DNA from: Streptococcus parauberis NCFD 2020
Lineage (GTDB): Bacteria > Bacillota > Bacilli > Lactobacillales > Streptococcaceae
Assembly (NCBI RefSeq): GCF_000187935.1
Contig: NZ_AEUT02000001.1
Location: 434,001-498,000 of the forward strand
Direction of reading: 5' to 3'
DNA length: 64,000 nt
The notes under the pieces are model-generated. The model ran no database searches. It was given only the letters and a program-made list of their open reading frames with translations, and was not told the origin of the DNA. The position numbers were made by a program, and so were the translations under genes. Of this stretch, positions 42,766 to 53,203 are shown piece by piece; within the stretch, counting starts at the first letter, position 1, and each line of letters opens with the position of its first letter.

Positions 42766-42766
42766 T

Positions 42767-43894
42767 CTATTCTCCTATTATTTTTTTTATTTCATCTACT
42801 AGAAAATCAACTTCCTCAATGGTGTTTTGGTCTGAAAAACTGATCCTAAGTGATTCAATTAGTTGATGAGCATCTTTCCCATAATAACTTTCCAAAACGT
42901 GACTTGGTTCCACCGTTCCTGCAGTACAAGCAGAGCCAGTTGAGACTGCTACTCCTGACAGATCTAGGCGGGTTAATAGCAAGGCATTAACTTGTCCGGG
43001 AAAGCCCAGATTAATGACATGTGGTAAGGATTTGTTGCCCTTATTAAGATAAAAAGCAGTGCCCTGCAATTGTTCCAAAAGATGTTCCTTAAGTTGCTCA
43101 ACATGCTGATAATTTTCAGACATCATTTGATAAGCATCAGTAAGAGCTTTTGTCATTCCAACGATTCCAATTAAATTTTCAGTACTTGAGCGTCTCTTTT
43201 CTTCCTGATCACCGCCATGTAGAAGTGGATCAAAAAGAACATCATCTTGATAAAGGAAACCAACTCCTTTTGGTCCATGGAATTTATGGGCAGAAGCCGA
43301 CATCATATTAATTCCAAGATTTTTTGGGAATAGTTGCACTTTTCCCATGGTTTGAACAGCATCAACATGAAAAACGGCTTGGTGATCTTTGAGGATGTCA
43401 CCAACTTCAGCAATTGGGAGAAGATCACCAGTTTCATTATTAGCTGACATCATGCTAACTAAAATAGTGTCTGGACGCAGAGCTTTTTGAAATTCATCTA
43501 GTGAGATAATCCCATCTTTTGCTTCTAGGTACGTAATCTCAAAGCCAAAACGCTTTTCAAGATAGTCCATGGTATGAAGAACAGAATGATGTTCAATGGC
43601 AGTAGTGATAATATGCTTACCTTTATCTTGGTGAGCTAATGCATAGCCTTTAATCGCCGTGTTATTACTTTCAGTACCACCTGAGGTATAAATTAATTGA
43701 CGACTTGGAACATCGAGTAAATTGGCAATCTCTTGACGACATTCCCTTAAAGTCTTATTGGCCAGTCTGCCAAAAGAGTGAATGCTAGATGGGTTACCAA
43801 AATTAGAAGCCATGACCGAAGTCATGGCAGCAATTACTGAATTACTTAGTGCAGTTGTCGCTGCATTGTCAAAATAGATTAGTTTATTTTTCAT
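42767..43894 (-). CDS. Cysteine desulfurase (NifS/IscS class)
   Basis: 375 residues, PLP-dependent. The Lys that binds PLP is in SASAHKFHGPKG and the active-site Cys is in STGSACTAG. It supplies persulfide sulfur from cysteine, typically for tRNA thiolation or cofactor synthesis; the separate SufS enzyme of Fe-S assembly is not in this window. It follows prs by 8 bp. Confidence 0.92.
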   Translation of the reverse strand: MKNKLIYFDNAATTALSNSVIAAMTSVMASNFGNPSSIHSFGRLANKTLRECRQEIANLLDVPSRQLIYTSGGTESNNTAIKGYALAHQDKGKHIITTAIEHHSVLHTMDYLEKRFGFEITYLEAKDGIISLDEFQKALRPDTILVSMMSANNETGDLLPIAEVGDILKDHQAVFHVDAVQTMGKVQLFPKNLGINMMSASAHKFHGPKGVGFLYQDDVLFDPLLHGGDQEEKRRSSTENLIGIVGMTKALTDAYQMMSENYQHVEQLKEHLLEQLQGTAFYLNKGNKSLPHVINLGFPGQVNALLLTRLDLSGVAVSTGSACTAGTVEPSHVLESYYGKDAHQLIESLRISFSDQNTIEEVDFLVDEIKKIIGE

Positions 43895-43902
43895 TTTATT
43901 TT

Positions 43903-44871
43903 TTATTTAGTTGAGTCAAAAGCAAATAGTGGGCTTAGTGGTTTTTTTTCATGAATTCTAATGATAGCATCTGCAATTAATCGACTTGAAGAAATGTACT
44001 TAACATTATTTGGGATACGATTTTTTGTTTTAACAGAATCAGTTATAAGGATTTCTTTAATTGGTGCAGCCTCTAAAACATCAGCAGCTCCGCCAGCAAA
44101 AAGTCCATGACTTGAAACAGCATATATTTCTGTTGCTCCACCACGTTCTAAAATTTTTGCAGCTTCCGCAAAAGTTTTACCTGTGTTTAAAATATCATCA
44201 ATCAAAATGGCCTTTTTGCCTTCAACATCACCAATGATAAATCCTTGTTCACGTTCAGAATCGTCTTGTGCATAGTCAATAATAGCAATTGGGGAATCTA
44301 GATATTCAGCTAATGAGCGAGCTCGCTTAATACCTGAATTTTTTGGACTAACAACAACAACATCGTTACCTGATAAACCTTGTTTACAATATTCTTTGGC
44401 AAATAGTGGAATTGTAAATAAGTTATCTACAGGAATATCGAAGAACCCTTGAACTTGAACTGCGTGTAAGTCAAGCGTTAAAACACGATCAATTCCAGCT
44501 TTTGTTAACATATTAGCAACAAGCTTTGCTGTAATTGGTTCACGTGAACTTGCAATACGGTCTTGTCGAGAATAGCCAAAATATGGTAATACAACATTGA
44601 CAGTATTAGCAGAGGCACGTTTACATGCATCAATCATAATTAAAAGTTCCCAAAGGTTATCATTAACTGGGAAACTTGTTGATTGGATAATATAAATATC
44701 ATCTCCTCGTACAGTTTCTTCAATGTTAATCATAATTTCACCATCAGAAAATTGACGTGATGAAAGTTTTCCTAAAGGAATACCAGCCGCTTCAGCAATC
44801 TTTTCCGCAATTGGAAGATTTGAAGTTAGTGAAAATAATTTGATTTGCTTATCAGCATATCGTTCAGTCAT
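43903..44871 (-). CDS. prs: Ribose-phosphate pyrophosphokinase
   Basis: 322 residues, class I PRPP synthase: the catalytic flexible-loop region [13 protein letters not shown], metal-binding [11 protein letters not shown] and the PRPP loop [13 protein letters not shown]. It makes PRPP for purine, pyrimidine, NAD, His and Trp synthesis. The PRPP loop reads DDILNTGKT rather than the more common DDMIDTAGT, as in the second Prs form of streptococci. Confidence 0.94.
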   Translation of the reverse strand: MTERYADKQIKLFSLTSNLPIAEKIAEAAGIPLGKLSSRQFSDGEIMINIEETVRGDDIYIIQSTSFPVNDNLWELLIMIDACKRASANTVNVVLPYFGYSRQDRIASSREPITAKLVANMLTKAGIDRVLTLDLHAVQVQGFFDIPVDNLFTIPLFAKEYCKQGLSGNDVVVVSPKNSGIKRARSLAEYLDSPIAIIDYAQDDSEREQGFIIGDVEGKKAILIDDILNTGKTFAEAAKILERGGATEIYAVSSHGLFAGGAADVLEAAPIKEILITDSVKTKNRIPNNVKYISSSRLIADAIIRIHEKKPLSPLFAFDSTK

Positions 44872-44988
44872 TAGAGATTGTGCTCCTTATTTTATGAGGA
44901 ATAGTAGTCAAATTTTTGATTCTATTCTAGATTAATTTCAACACTTTAATTCTATCAAAAAATGAGAAAAAAATCAGTCTTTTAGCTA

Positions 44989-45561
44989 TTAATTTTCGTC
45001 TTTTAGAGTTTTGCTAAATCGTGCAACTTTACTTTTGGCAAATTTAAAAGAAATCTGATTATCATTTAAGTACTGATTAAAGTCTTGTTGACCTTTTTCA
45101 GCTTGGTCAACTTCAAGCTCTAACTCATAATCCTTAATGTTAGCATATTGGTTGTAATCTAGAGCAATTTTACCAATTGATGTGTCTGTTTCACGACGAA
45201 CTGTTGTAAGGTGACCAAAACAAGCTAATTGGTCTTGCTCAATATCTAGAGCATCGATTATTTCTTTAATTGGTGAAACTATTAAGGAAAAATCCTTAAT
45301 TAAAAATTTAGCTTGTTTATTAGATAAACTTACATTATATTCACGGTTGCCAACTTCTTCAGGGACTTTAAGGGTCATTTCAGCCTTATCAGCTAGAGTT
45401 CGAATCCTCAAGGACATTTTATGTTTCTTTAAATCAAAATTAGGGGTATCAATATAGTAATTAGTTTGTGTCACAGGCTGAATGTGCGACATTTTTGCTA
45501 ACAAACGATTATATTCATCCTTTGTTAACAGTGTTTTATATTCAATTTCTAGGTTAGTCAT
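44989..45561 (-). CDS. CYTH domain protein (triphosphate tunnel enzyme family)
   Basis: 190 residues beginning with the family signature EIEYK (NLEIEYKTLL), with charged tunnel residues such as KMSLRIRT and MTLKVPE. Members are inorganic triphosphatases or thiamine-triphosphatase-like. It is divergent from relQ, a neighbourhood common in Firmicutes; a nucleotide-signalling link is inferred. Confidence 0.87.
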   Translation of the reverse strand: MTNLEIEYKTLLTKDEYNRLLAKMSHIQPVTQTNYYIDTPNFDLKKHKMSLRIRTLADKAEMTLKVPEEVGNREYNVSLSNKQAKFLIKDFSLIVSPIKEIIDALDIEQDQLACFGHLTTVRRETDTSIGKIALDYNQYANIKDYELELEVDQAEKGQQDFNQYLNDNQISFKFAKSKVARFSKTLKDEN

Positions 45562-45653
45562 GCAAATTCCCTTTGCTTTCGTTTTATGCTATAATTAATT
45601 GTTATTTCAATTTTATATTAAAGAAGAAATTTTGACAAGAAAGGAGTGGCAAC

Positions 45654-46325
45654 GTGCCTCTAGATTGGGAAGAATTTTTGGATCCATACATCCAAACGGT
45701 TGGAGAACTAAAGATTAAATTACGTGGTATTCGTAAGCAGTTTCGTAAACAAAATCGCTATTCTCCAATAGAATTTGTAACAGGTCGTGTCAAATCTGTT
45801 GAAAGTATTAAAGAAAAAATGCAATTACGAGGCGTCCTCGAAGAGAACATTGCTCAAGATATTCAAGATATAGCTGGTCTCCGAATTATGGTTCAATTTG
45901 TTGATGATATTGATGAGGTATTGAATCTTTTACGCCATAGAAAAGATATGTCAATCGTTTATGAACGGGATTATATTCGTAACATGAAATCCTCTGGATA
46001 CCGTTCGTACCATGTGGTGGTCGAATATCCAGTTGATACAATTGATGGCCAAAAGAAGGTTTTAGCTGAGATTCAAATTAGAACACTTGCAATGAACTTT
46101 TGGGCAACAATTGAACATTCATTGAATTACAAATATCGAGGTGAATTTCCAGAAGAAATTAAAAAAAGACTTTCGACAACTGCAAAAATGGCTTTAGAGC
46201 TTGATGAAGAGATGCGTAAAATTCGCGAAGATATCAGAGAAGCTCAGCTATTATTTGATCCAGTTACGCGTAATTATAGTGATGGTGTAGGAAACAGTGA
46301 TGACTCAGATGAATTATACAGATAA
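45654..46325 (+). CDS. relQ: Small alarmone synthetase RelQ
   Basis: 223 residues: a stand-alone (p)ppGpp synthetase domain with [36 protein letters not shown] and [23 protein letters not shown]. It has no hydrolase domain. The start is GTG at 45654 with AAAGGAG upstream. It overlaps nadK by 26 bp, indicating coupled expression. Confidence 0.93.
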   Translation: MPLDWEEFLDPYIQTVGELKIKLRGIRKQFRKQNRYSPIEFVTGRVKSVESIKEKMQLRGVLEENIAQDIQDIAGLRIMVQFVDDIDEVLNLLRHRKDMSIVYERDYIRNMKSSGYRSYHVVVEYPVDTIDGQKKVLAEIQIRTLAMNFWATIEHSLNYKYRGEFPEEIKKRLSTTAKMALELDEEMRKIREDIREAQLLFDPVTRNYSDGVGNSDDSDELYR

Positions 46326-47136
46326 AGCTACTCGTGTAGCAATCATAGCTAATGGAAAATACCAAAGTAAGCGTGTCGCTTCAAAGCTTTTTTCTGTTTT
46401 TAAAGATGATCCAGATTTCTACCTCTCAAAAAAGAATCCGGATATCGTTATTTCAATTGGTGGAGATGGGATGCTCCTTTCTGCCTTTCATATGTATGAA
46501 AAAGAACTTGATAAGGTACGGTTTGTAGGTGTCCATACCGGTCACCTTGGGTTTTATACAGACTATCGTGATTTCGAAGTTGATAAATTAATTGAGAACT
46601 TACGTAAGGACAAGGGTGAAAAAGTCTCTTATCCAATTCTTAAAGTAAAAATTTCACTAGAAGACGGACGTGTGATAACTGCGCGTGCATTGAATGAAGC
46701 AACCATTAAAAGAATCGAAAAAACAATGGTAGTAGATGTAATTATTAATAATGTTCGATTCGAAGCTTTCCGTGGAGATGGTTTATCGGTTTCAACTCCA
46801 ACAGGGAGTACAGCCTATAATAAGTCCTTAGGCGGTGCAATTCTTCATCCAACAATTGAAGCTTTACAATTAACAGAAATTTCCAGTTTGAATAATTTAG
46901 TTTTTCGGACTGTAGGTTCATCTTTGATTATTCCCAAGAAAGATAAAATCGAATTAGTTCCGCAAAGAACTGGTATCTATACTGTTTCAATTGATAATAA
47001 AACCTATAATTTAAAGAACGTTACAAAAGTTGAATATTTCATTGATGAAAAGAAAATTAACTTTGTTGCGACTTCTAGTCATACAAGTTTTTGGGAAAGG
47101 GTTAAAGATGCCTTCATCGGTGAAATTGAGTCATGA
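46300..47136 (+). CDS. nadK: NAD kinase
   Basis: About 278 residues from the ATG at 46300 (MTQMNYTDK); a GTG at 46297 and an ATG at 46309 are alternatives. Motifs: [18 protein letters not shown] and [14 protein letters not shown]. It phosphorylates NAD to NADP. It overlaps relQ at its start and the pseudouridine synthase gene by 4 bp at its end. Confidence 0.94.
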   Translation: MTQMNYTDKATRVAIIANGKYQSKRVASKLFSVFKDDPDFYLSKKNPDIVISIGGDGMLLSAFHMYEKELDKVRFVGVHTGHLGFYTDYRDFEVDKLIENLRKDKGEKVSYPILKVKISLEDGRVITARALNEATIKRIEKTMVVDVIINNVRFEAFRGDGLSVSTPTGSTAYNKSLGGAILHPTIEALQLTEISSLNNLVFRTVGSSLIIPKKDKIELVPQRTGIYTVSIDNKTYNLKNVTKVEYFIDEKKINFVATSSHTSFWERVKDAFIGEIES

Positions 47137-48026
47137 GATTTGATTATACAGCCGACCGCCGGACGAAAGTAAAGACACTTTTGAAGGGGCATGACGTTTC
47201 CAAGGGTCTACTAGCTAAAGTTAAATATCGTGGTGGTAAGATTCTCGTAAATGAGCAAGAACAAAATGCCACCTATTTATTAGATATTAATGACATTGTA
47301 ACTATCCACATTCCAGATGAATTGCCTTTTGAAAAGTTAGAAGCTGTGTCACATCCTTTGGATATTGTATACGAAGATGAACATTTTTTGGTGATTAATA
47401 AACCTTTTGGGTTTGCCAGTATTCCAAGTGCTATTCATTCAAATACTATTGCAAATTTTATTAAGGCTTACTATATTGAAAAAGATTATCCCAACAAACA
47501 AGTCCATATTGTTACTCGATTGGACAGGGATACAAGTGGATTGATGCTCTTTGCAAAACATGGCTATGCGCATGCTAGATTAGATAAGCAGTTGCAGGCT
47601 CGGTCTATTGATAAACATTATTATGCATTAGTCTCAGGGCCAGGACAATTACCAGATAGCGGTGAGATTATTGCACCAATTGGTCGTTCAAAAGATAGCA
47701 TCATTACTAGAGCAGTTGATCCAATGGGCAAGTATGCTAAAACAACATACCAAGTTGTTGGACGCTTTGCGGAAAATGTCCATTTAGTTGACATCAAACT
47801 ACATACAGGAAGAACTCACCAAATCAGAGTTCATTTTTCTCATATTGGTTTTCCACTCCTTGGTGATGACCTTTATGGAGGCCGGATAGACCTTGGTATT
47901 ACAAGGCAAGCCTTGCATTGTCACTCATTAAATTTTTATGATCCTTTTACTGAAAAAGAAAGTAAACATGCAATTGATTTGACAGATGACTTTGAGAACG
48001 TTATCATAGATTTACAGAAAAAATAA
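47133..48026 (+). CDS. RluD-family pseudouridine synthase
   Basis: 297 residues. An N-terminal S4-like region and the catalytic motif [14 protein letters not shown] with the active Asp; also [10 protein letters not shown]. It isomerises uridine in rRNA or tRNA; RluC/RluD-type specificity cannot be resolved. ATGA overlap with nadK; pta follows after 16 bp. Confidence 0.91.
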   Translation: MRFDYTADRRTKVKTLLKGHDVSKGLLAKVKYRGGKILVNEQEQNATYLLDINDIVTIHIPDELPFEKLEAVSHPLDIVYEDEHFLVINKPFGFASIPSAIHSNTIANFIKAYYIEKDYPNKQVHIVTRLDRDTSGLMLFAKHGYAHARLDKQLQARSIDKHYYALVSGPGQLPDSGEIIAPIGRSKDSIITRAVDPMGKYAKTTYQVVGRFAENVHLVDIKLHTGRTHQIRVHFSHIGFPLLGDDLYGGRIDLGITRQALHCHSLNFYDPFTEKESKHAIDLTDDFENVIIDLQKK

Positions 48027-48042
48027 AAAGAGGTATAGAAAA

Positions 48043-49035
48043 ATGAATATTAGAAGTTTATTCGGTGGATTACGCGAAAAAGTTGTTGGTAAAAACATGA
48101 AAATCGTATTTCCTGAAGGAAATGACGAACGTGTTGTCCGTGCAGCGGCGCGTTTAAAATTTGAAGGTCTTGTAGAACCAATCATCCTCGGTAAAACTGA
48201 TGAAATACATTCAATTCTTACTCAACTTGGATTCAAAGATCAAGAATATATCATTATGGATCCAGAATCTTATCCTGAATTTGAACAAATGAAAGCTGAA
48301 TTTGTTGAAATTCGTAAAGGTAAAGCAACTTTAGAAGATGCTGACAAAATGTTAAGAGACGTTAACTATTTTGGTGTTATGTTAGTTAAAATGGGTCTTG
48401 CTGATGGTATGGTTTCAGGAGCTGCTCACTCAACTGCTGACACTGTTCGTCCAGCTCTTCAAATCATTAAAACAAAACCAGGTATTTCACGTACATCAGG
48501 TGTATTCTTAATGAACCGTGAAAACACAAACGAACGTTATATCTTTGCTGACTGTGCTATCAATATTGATCCAAATGCACAAGAATTAGCTGAAATTGCT
48601 GTTAACACTGCTGAAACAGCTAAAATTTTTGATATTGAACCTAAAATTGCTATGTTAAGCTTCTCAACTAAAGGTTCAGGTAAAGCACCTCAAGTTGATA
48701 AAGTAACAGAAGCAACCAAAATTGCTAAAGAATTAGCGCCACAATTATCTTTAGATGGTGAATTACAATTCGACGCTGCCTTTGTTCCAGAAACTGCAGC
48801 AATCAAAGCCCCAGATTCAGATGTTGCTGGTAAAGCTAACACATTTATCTTCCCAGACTTACAATCAGGAAACATTGGTTACAAGATTGCACAACGTTTA
48901 GGTATGTTTGATGCCATTGGACCAATCTTACAAGGTTTAAATAAACCTGTAAATGATTTATCACGTGGATCTAGTGCTGAAGATATCTACAAATTAGGTA
49001 TTATTACTGCTGCACAAGCTTTAGAAAACAAATAA
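48043..49035 (+). CDS. pta: Phosphate acetyltransferase
   Basis: 330 residues, short single-domain Pta (KIVFPEGNDERVVRAA, GLADGMVSGAAHST, FPDLQSGNIGYKIAQRL). It converts acetyl-CoA and phosphate to acetyl phosphate in mixed-acid fermentation. AGAGG lies 9 bp before the ATG. Codon use is typical of a highly expressed gene. Confidence 0.96.
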   Translation: MNIRSLFGGLREKVVGKNMKIVFPEGNDERVVRAAARLKFEGLVEPIILGKTDEIHSILTQLGFKDQEYIIMDPESYPEFEQMKAEFVEIRKGKATLEDADKMLRDVNYFGVMLVKMGLADGMVSGAAHSTADTVRPALQIIKTKPGISRTSGVFLMNRENTNERYIFADCAINIDPNAQELAEIAVNTAETAKIFDIEPKIAMLSFSTKGSGKAPQVDKVTEATKIAKELAPQLSLDGELQFDAAFVPETAAIKAPDSDVAGKANTFIFPDLQSGNIGYKIAQRLGMFDAIGPILQGLNKPVNDLSRGSSAEDIYKLGIITAAQALENK

Positions 49036-49040
49036 TAGAT

Positions 49041-49083
49041 AGAGTGGACTTGATTTCCTTGTGAGGTCAATCCGCTTTTCTTT
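49041..49083 (+). terminator. Possible weak terminator after pta
   Basis: AGTGGACTTGA can pair with TCAATCCGCT (one bulge, G-U pairs), followed by a broken T tract. Confidence 0.45.
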
Positions 49084-49100
49084 TAAATTAGGAGAAAGAT

Positions 49101-49859
49101 ATGTCTAATAAAGTTGCCTTAGTTACAGGAGCTTCAGCCGGTTTTGGAAAAGTAATTGTTACAAAATTAATAGAAGATGGCTATCGCATTATCGTCGCTG
49201 CCCGTCGCTTGGAAAAATTAACTGAACTACAAACCATTTTTGGTCAGGATAAAGTATATCCTGTTCAAATGGATATTACAAAAACAGAAATGATTGACCA
49301 AGTCTTAAAATCACTTCCAGAAGAGTGGTCTCAAATTGACTTATTAATCAACAATGCTGGCTTAGCCATTGGACTTGATAAAGCATATGAAGCTAATTTT
49401 GAAGATTGGATGACGATGATAAATACCAACATCATCGGGTTGACCTATTTAACACGACAAATTTTACCTCAAATGGTTGACAGAAATAGTGGGATGATCA
49501 TTAATTTGGGATCAACTGCTGGAACAATCCCTTATCCTGGTGGTAATATTTATGGTGCGACTAAGGCTTTTGTTAAACAATTTTCACTAAACCTTAGAGC
49601 TGATTTAGCTGGTACAAAAATTAGAGTGACTAATATTGAACCAGGTTTGTGTGAAGGAACTGAATTTTCATCAGTTCGTTTCAATGGTGATGAAAACCGC
49701 GTTGATGCTGTTTATCAAGGTGCTAATGCCATTCAACCGATTGATATTGCTAATACAGTCAGTTGGATTGTAAGTCAACCAGAGCATGTCAATATCAATC
49801 GCATCGAAATCATGCCAGTAAGTCAATCTTATGGACCACAACCTGTTCATAGAGATTAA
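49101..49859 (+). CDS. SDR-family NADP-dependent oxidoreductase (YdfG-like)
   Basis: 252 residues. A classical short-chain dehydrogenase: cofactor motif TGASAGFG, NNAG in LLINNAGLAIG, and the catalytic Ser and Y-x3-K in GSTAGTIPYPGGNIYGATKA. The closest known relatives act on 3-hydroxy acids such as serine or 3-hydroxypropionate; the substrate is not certain. Confidence 0.88.
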   Translation: MSNKVALVTGASAGFGKVIVTKLIEDGYRIIVAARRLEKLTELQTIFGQDKVYPVQMDITKTEMIDQVLKSLPEEWSQIDLLINNAGLAIGLDKAYEANFEDWMTMINTNIIGLTYLTRQILPQMVDRNSGMIINLGSTAGTIPYPGGNIYGATKAFVKQFSLNLRADLAGTKIRVTNIEPGLCEGTEFSSVRFNGDENRVDAVYQGANAIQPIDIANTVSWIVSQPEHVNINRIEIMPVSQSYGPQPVHRD

Positions 49860-49896
49860 AAATTAATAAAAGATACTTTTCATTAGTCCTGATATT

Positions 49897-49995
49897 TGAT
49901 AAAATAGATAGAGCTTTGACAGACAGAAAATATAATTTTAATTGCAACAATTAAATGGGTGCTTAGATATATTCAAGTACCCTTTTGTCTGGCTC
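49897..49995 (+). promoter_or_regulatory. Structured 5' leader with attenuator-like hairpin before the MFS gene
   Basis: An extended -10, TGATAAAAT (49897-49905), places the start of RNA near 49911. There GAGC (49911-49914) and CAGAC (49920-49924) can pair with GTCTG and GCTC at 49987-49995, enclosing a terminator-like hairpin GGGTGCTT (49957-49964)/AAGTACCC (49975-49982) followed by TTTT. Pairing is from inspection only. Confidence 0.45.
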
Positions 49996-50032
49996 TAATA
50001 ACTTTTAAACATCAATCTTAAATGAGGTAACT

Positions 50033-51376
50033 ATGAATACAAAACAATGGCATGTGATGCCAGCAATTATTTCCACGGCTATTTTAAGTTTCTGTGGTGT
50101 CTTAATTGAAACATCAATGAATGTCACTTTCCCAGAATTAATGTCTCTATTTTCAGTTGGACCCGCTGCGATTCAGTGGCTAACCACAGCTAATTTGCTA
50201 GCAGTAGCATGTATTGTACCCTTATCAGCTTATTTAATTAGGAACTACTCTGAACGCTATATTTTTATTTTAGCTAATAGTCTATTTTTAATTGGGATGG
50301 CTATCGACAGTATTGCCCCTACTTTATCAATTTTACTGATTGGTCGAATTCTTCAAGGAATGGGGACTGGGATTGCCTTACCATTGCTCTTTCATATCAT
50401 CATGAGTCGGGTTGAATTTGAAAAAAGAGGGTTAGTGATGGGAGTGGCGACCATGACTACCTCATTAGCTCCAGCAATTGGACCAAGTTATGGGGGAATT
50501 ATCCTGGCTTACATGGGATGGCAAATGATTTTCGTAACACTTTTTCCACTAATCCTTTTATCTACATTCTTTGGTCTCAAATCAATTCCCAATCGTGATG
50601 TTCTGATAATTGAAAAAGTCAATTGGTTGGCATTTGGTGTACTAGGGATTGCCTTATCAACTTTATTGATATCTATTGAAAAACTTTCAGTGATCCTATT
50701 TATAGTCAGCATGCTGTCATTTGTTTTGTTTTATTTCTTCAACAAGAAAAAAATGTTATTGAATTTGCAAGTCTTTAAGAACACAACCTACTTAATTCTA
50801 TTACTGGGTGTATTGACCTATCAAATGATTCCTCTAGCTCTATCATTCATCTTGCCTAATCATTTGCAGCTTGTCCTCAACCTAAGTTCAGTACAAGCTG
50901 GACTCTTTATGTTCCCTGGTGCTATCTTAGCAGCAATACTCTACCCACTATCAGGACATATCTTAGATCGGCTGGGTGCCTTTAAGCCACTTGTTTTGGG
51001 ATTATCCCTTGCTATTATTGGACTCGCTTTTATGACGATTGCCTTGATGGGCAAATCAGCCCTCTTCTTGTTAGTTTCAGATATCCTAGTTAAAGCGGGG
51101 ATGGGTGTTGGTGCAAGTAACATGATAACATCTGCACTTACGAAACTGGAAAAGAACCTAGAAGCTGATGGTAACAGCGTTTTAAACACTTTACAACAAT
51201 TTGCAGGAGCCTTTGCGACAGCCGTTGCCTCTCAGTTTTTTGCTATTGGACAAGCCAGTGGTCAAGTAAATGGCGAAAGCTTTGGAGCCCGTAATGGAGT
51301 CTACTTTATTTTAGTCTTTGTCGTCATTACCTTTATTAACATCCTTATCTTAAAAAATCGAAAAGCTATTTCATAA
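50033..51376 (+). CDS. MFS multidrug-type exporter (DHA2-like)
   Basis: 447 residues, about 12-14 hydrophobic segments, with the exporter motif C-type stretch PAIGPSYGGIILAYMGWQ and motif A-like LSAYLIRNYSERYIF. It resembles LmrB/EmrB-type drug/H+ antiporters but is on the short side. The substrate is unknown. The RBS is GAGGTAACT, and a structured leader precedes it. Confidence 0.85.
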   Translation: MNTKQWHVMPAIISTAILSFCGVLIETSMNVTFPELMSLFSVGPAAIQWLTTANLLAVACIVPLSAYLIRNYSERYIFILANSLFLIGMAIDSIAPTLSILLIGRILQGMGTGIALPLLFHIIMSRVEFEKRGLVMGVATMTTSLAPAIGPSYGGIILAYMGWQMIFVTLFPLILLSTFFGLKSIPNRDVLIIEKVNWLAFGVLGIALSTLLISIEKLSVILFIVSMLSFVLFYFFNKKKMLLNLQVFKNTTYLILLLGVLTYQMIPLALSFILPNHLQLVLNLSSVQAGLFMFPGAILAAILYPLSGHILDRLGAFKPLVLGLSLAIIGLAFMTIALMGKSALFLLVSDILVKAGMGVGASNMITSALTKLEKNLEADGNSVLNTLQQFAGAFATAVASQFFAIGQASGQVNGESFGARNGVYFILVFVVITFINILILKNRKAIS

Positions 51377-51377
51377 C

Positions 51378-51407
51378 AAAAAGCCTTAATCTTTGATTAA
51401 GGCTTTT
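51378..51407. terminator. Bidirectional terminator after the MFS gene
   Basis: AAAAGCCTTAATC and GATTAAGGCTTTT form a perfect 13-bp stem around TTT; convergent gene ends lie on both sides. Confidence 0.92.
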
Positions 51408-51423
51408 CTAATTGCAGAGCAAT

Positions 51424-52113
51424 TTAAAAATCATCAGAAATGGAAGGACCAGAAGTCACATCAGACCATCCCACAATAGCTTGCGCTGTTTCTTCCAAGT
51501 AATCAGCCAAGATAGGTTTTATATCCTGAACATAATCCAAACTTCCAAGGTAGGTGCCCTGCTCATCTTTTAAGGCATAATAGGATTGATAATAGATGTG
51601 ATCAGCCGATGCTGAAGGTAATAAAAAGTGTTTCTGGTCAATTCCATTTGGTTTGACCAACTGTTTTTGAATCCAAGATTCAATTTTTAGATTGTCATCT
51701 TCGAAAAAGCTACCATTAAATTGATGGTTATGCCTAATAATTGTTCCTGTTTGGTCAGCTAATCTGACTTGAAAAGGATGAGCATTGATCATTTGATTTG
51801 CAATCGTAAAATAAAAATTTGTTAGTTTAACATTTAGTGCTGAAAATTGTTTCATCTCAACTAAATTTTCTTTATAGACCAAATGAGAATTGCTTAGCTC
51901 AGCTGTACTGAATATCAATTGTGGAAGCAGTAGCCTATCATCATTTTTAGGTAGAAATACTGCTTGGAAGTCTCTGCTTTTTTCCATAGAAAAAGTAGAA
52001 GATATGGTAAGATGGAATAAATGAGAAAAATGTTCTTCAAGAGTTTTGTATAGTGATTCGAGCTCTGCATCTTGATTTGGATTCAGTGCTAATACATTGT
52101 AAGGATTCATCAT
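51424..52113 (-). CDS. Hypothetical protein
   Basis: 229 residues, soluble, acidic, no signal peptide. I do not recognise the family. The N-terminal half is helical (QDAELESLYKTLEEHF), and the C-terminal part (about 150-215: SADHIYYQSYYALKDEQGTYLGSLDYVQDI) has the strand pattern of a PAS-like sensor, but this is a weak impression. No clear Shine-Dalgarno sequence precedes the ATGATG. It is monocistronic and convergent with the MFS gene. Confidence 0.7.
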   Translation of the reverse strand: MMNPYNVLALNPNQDAELESLYKTLEEHFSHLFHLTISSTFSMEKSRDFQAVFLPKNDDRLLLPQLIFSTAELSNSHLVYKENLVEMKQFSALNVKLTNFYFTIANQMINAHPFQVRLADQTGTIIRHNHQFNGSFFEDDNLKIESWIQKQLVKPNGIDQKHFLLPSASADHIYYQSYYALKDEQGTYLGSLDYVQDIKPILADYLEETAQAIVGWSDVTSGPSISDDF

Positions 52114-52183
52114 ACTACAATGATAGCGACTTTTTTCTGAAATAGCAATTCTACTGTTCTTTTTTTAAGCGGAGGAGATGACC

Positions 52184-52246
52184 ATAGGATAGTATTATAA
52201 ATTCACACTAAAAGCCTAGAATCAAATCTTTATAGCATAGTATAAT
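52184..52246 (+). promoter_or_regulatory. Activator-type promoter D of the second HAD phosphatase gene
   Basis: ATAGGATAGTATTA at 52184 and TATAAT (-10) at 52241, 57 bp apart; the -35 position reads AGAATC. The gene begins 28 bp after the -10. Confidence 0.65.
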
Positions 52247-52273
52247 GTAGTTAAGAAAAATATGAGGTGAAAT

Positions 52274-53116
52274 ATGTCAAATAAAATTATCTTTTTAGAT
52301 GTTGATGGAACTTTAGTTGATTATCATAACCAGATCCCGGAATCTGCAGTTAAAGCTATTCAAGCAGCGCGTGCAAATGGTCATATTGTTTTTGTGTGTA
52401 CAGGTCGGAGCCGTGCAGAAATGCAAAATGAGATTTGGGATATGGGCATCGACGGCATGATTGGTGGCAATGGTTCATATGTTGAATACCATGAACAAGT
52501 TATTATGCACCAATTAATTTCTAAAGAAGAAGCTAAACATATCGTTTATTGGTTACATGAACGTGGTTTAGAATTTTATTTGGAATCAAACAACGGGCTA
52601 TTTGCCAGTGAGAACTTTAAAGAAGCTGCCCGTCCGGTATTGCGTACCTATGTTATGCGTAAAGGCAAGACCGAAGAGGAAGTTCAAGGAATGGAAGCAG
52701 AAGATGCCTTGCATGGTCTCGTTTATGGTGGTGAACTCTATCGTGATGATTTAAATAAAGTATCTTTTATCCTAAATTCTTATCAAGATCATTTGGATTC
52801 AAAAGAAGAATTTCCTGAGCTTGTAGCAAACACCTGGGGTGGACGTGGTGAAACAGCTCTTTTTGGTGACCTAGGTGTTAAGGATATTAACAAAGCTCAC
52901 GCTATTGATGTTATTTTAAAACATTTACAAAAAGATAAAAAAGACACTATTGCTTTTGGTGATGCAAAAATTGATATTCCAATGCTTGAGTTTTGTGAAA
53001 TTGGTGTATCAATGGGTAATGGTGGCCCAGAAATATTAGCTATGGCAGACATGATTACAGATGATGTAGAAGAAGATGGTCTCTATAATGCTTTTGAAAA
53101 ATTAGAACTTCTATAA
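52274..53116 (+). CDS. Cof-type HAD-IIB phosphatase (second copy)
   Basis: 280 residues with LDVDGTLVDY (nucleophile), CTGRSRAEM and FGDAKIDIPMLEF. It is only distantly related to the HAD enzyme at 32525. It is likely a sugar-phosphate phosphatase. Its promoter carries the same upstream element as the GH1 genes, which suggests a shared regulator despite the 15-20 kb separation. Confidence 0.88.
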   Translation: MSNKIIFLDVDGTLVDYHNQIPESAVKAIQAARANGHIVFVCTGRSRAEMQNEIWDMGIDGMIGGNGSYVEYHEQVIMHQLISKEEAKHIVYWLHERGLEFYLESNNGLFASENFKEAARPVLRTYVMRKGKTEEEVQGMEAEDALHGLVYGGELYRDDLNKVSFILNSYQDHLDSKEEFPELVANTWGGRGETALFGDLGVKDINKAHAIDVILKHLQKDKKDTIAFGDAKIDIPMLEFCEIGVSMGNGGPEILAMADMITDDVEEDGLYNAFEKLELL

Positions 53117-53119
53117 TGA

Positions 53120-53147
53120 GAGTCGGTGAAAACACCGACTTTTTTTA
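53120..53147 (+). terminator. Terminator after the second HAD phosphatase
   Basis: AGTCGGTG and CACCGACT form a perfect stem around AAAA, then seven T. Confidence 0.93.
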
Positions 53148-53203
53148 TTTGATAAACTTTCTAAAATTGGTAAATATCATCTATCAACTTCTAAGGATGA
53201 AAT

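Noticed and set aside
49916..49936. TTGACA and TATAAT before the MFS gene as a promoter
   Set aside because: The hexamers are only 9 bp apart, far from the required ~17; the upstream extended -10 fits better.
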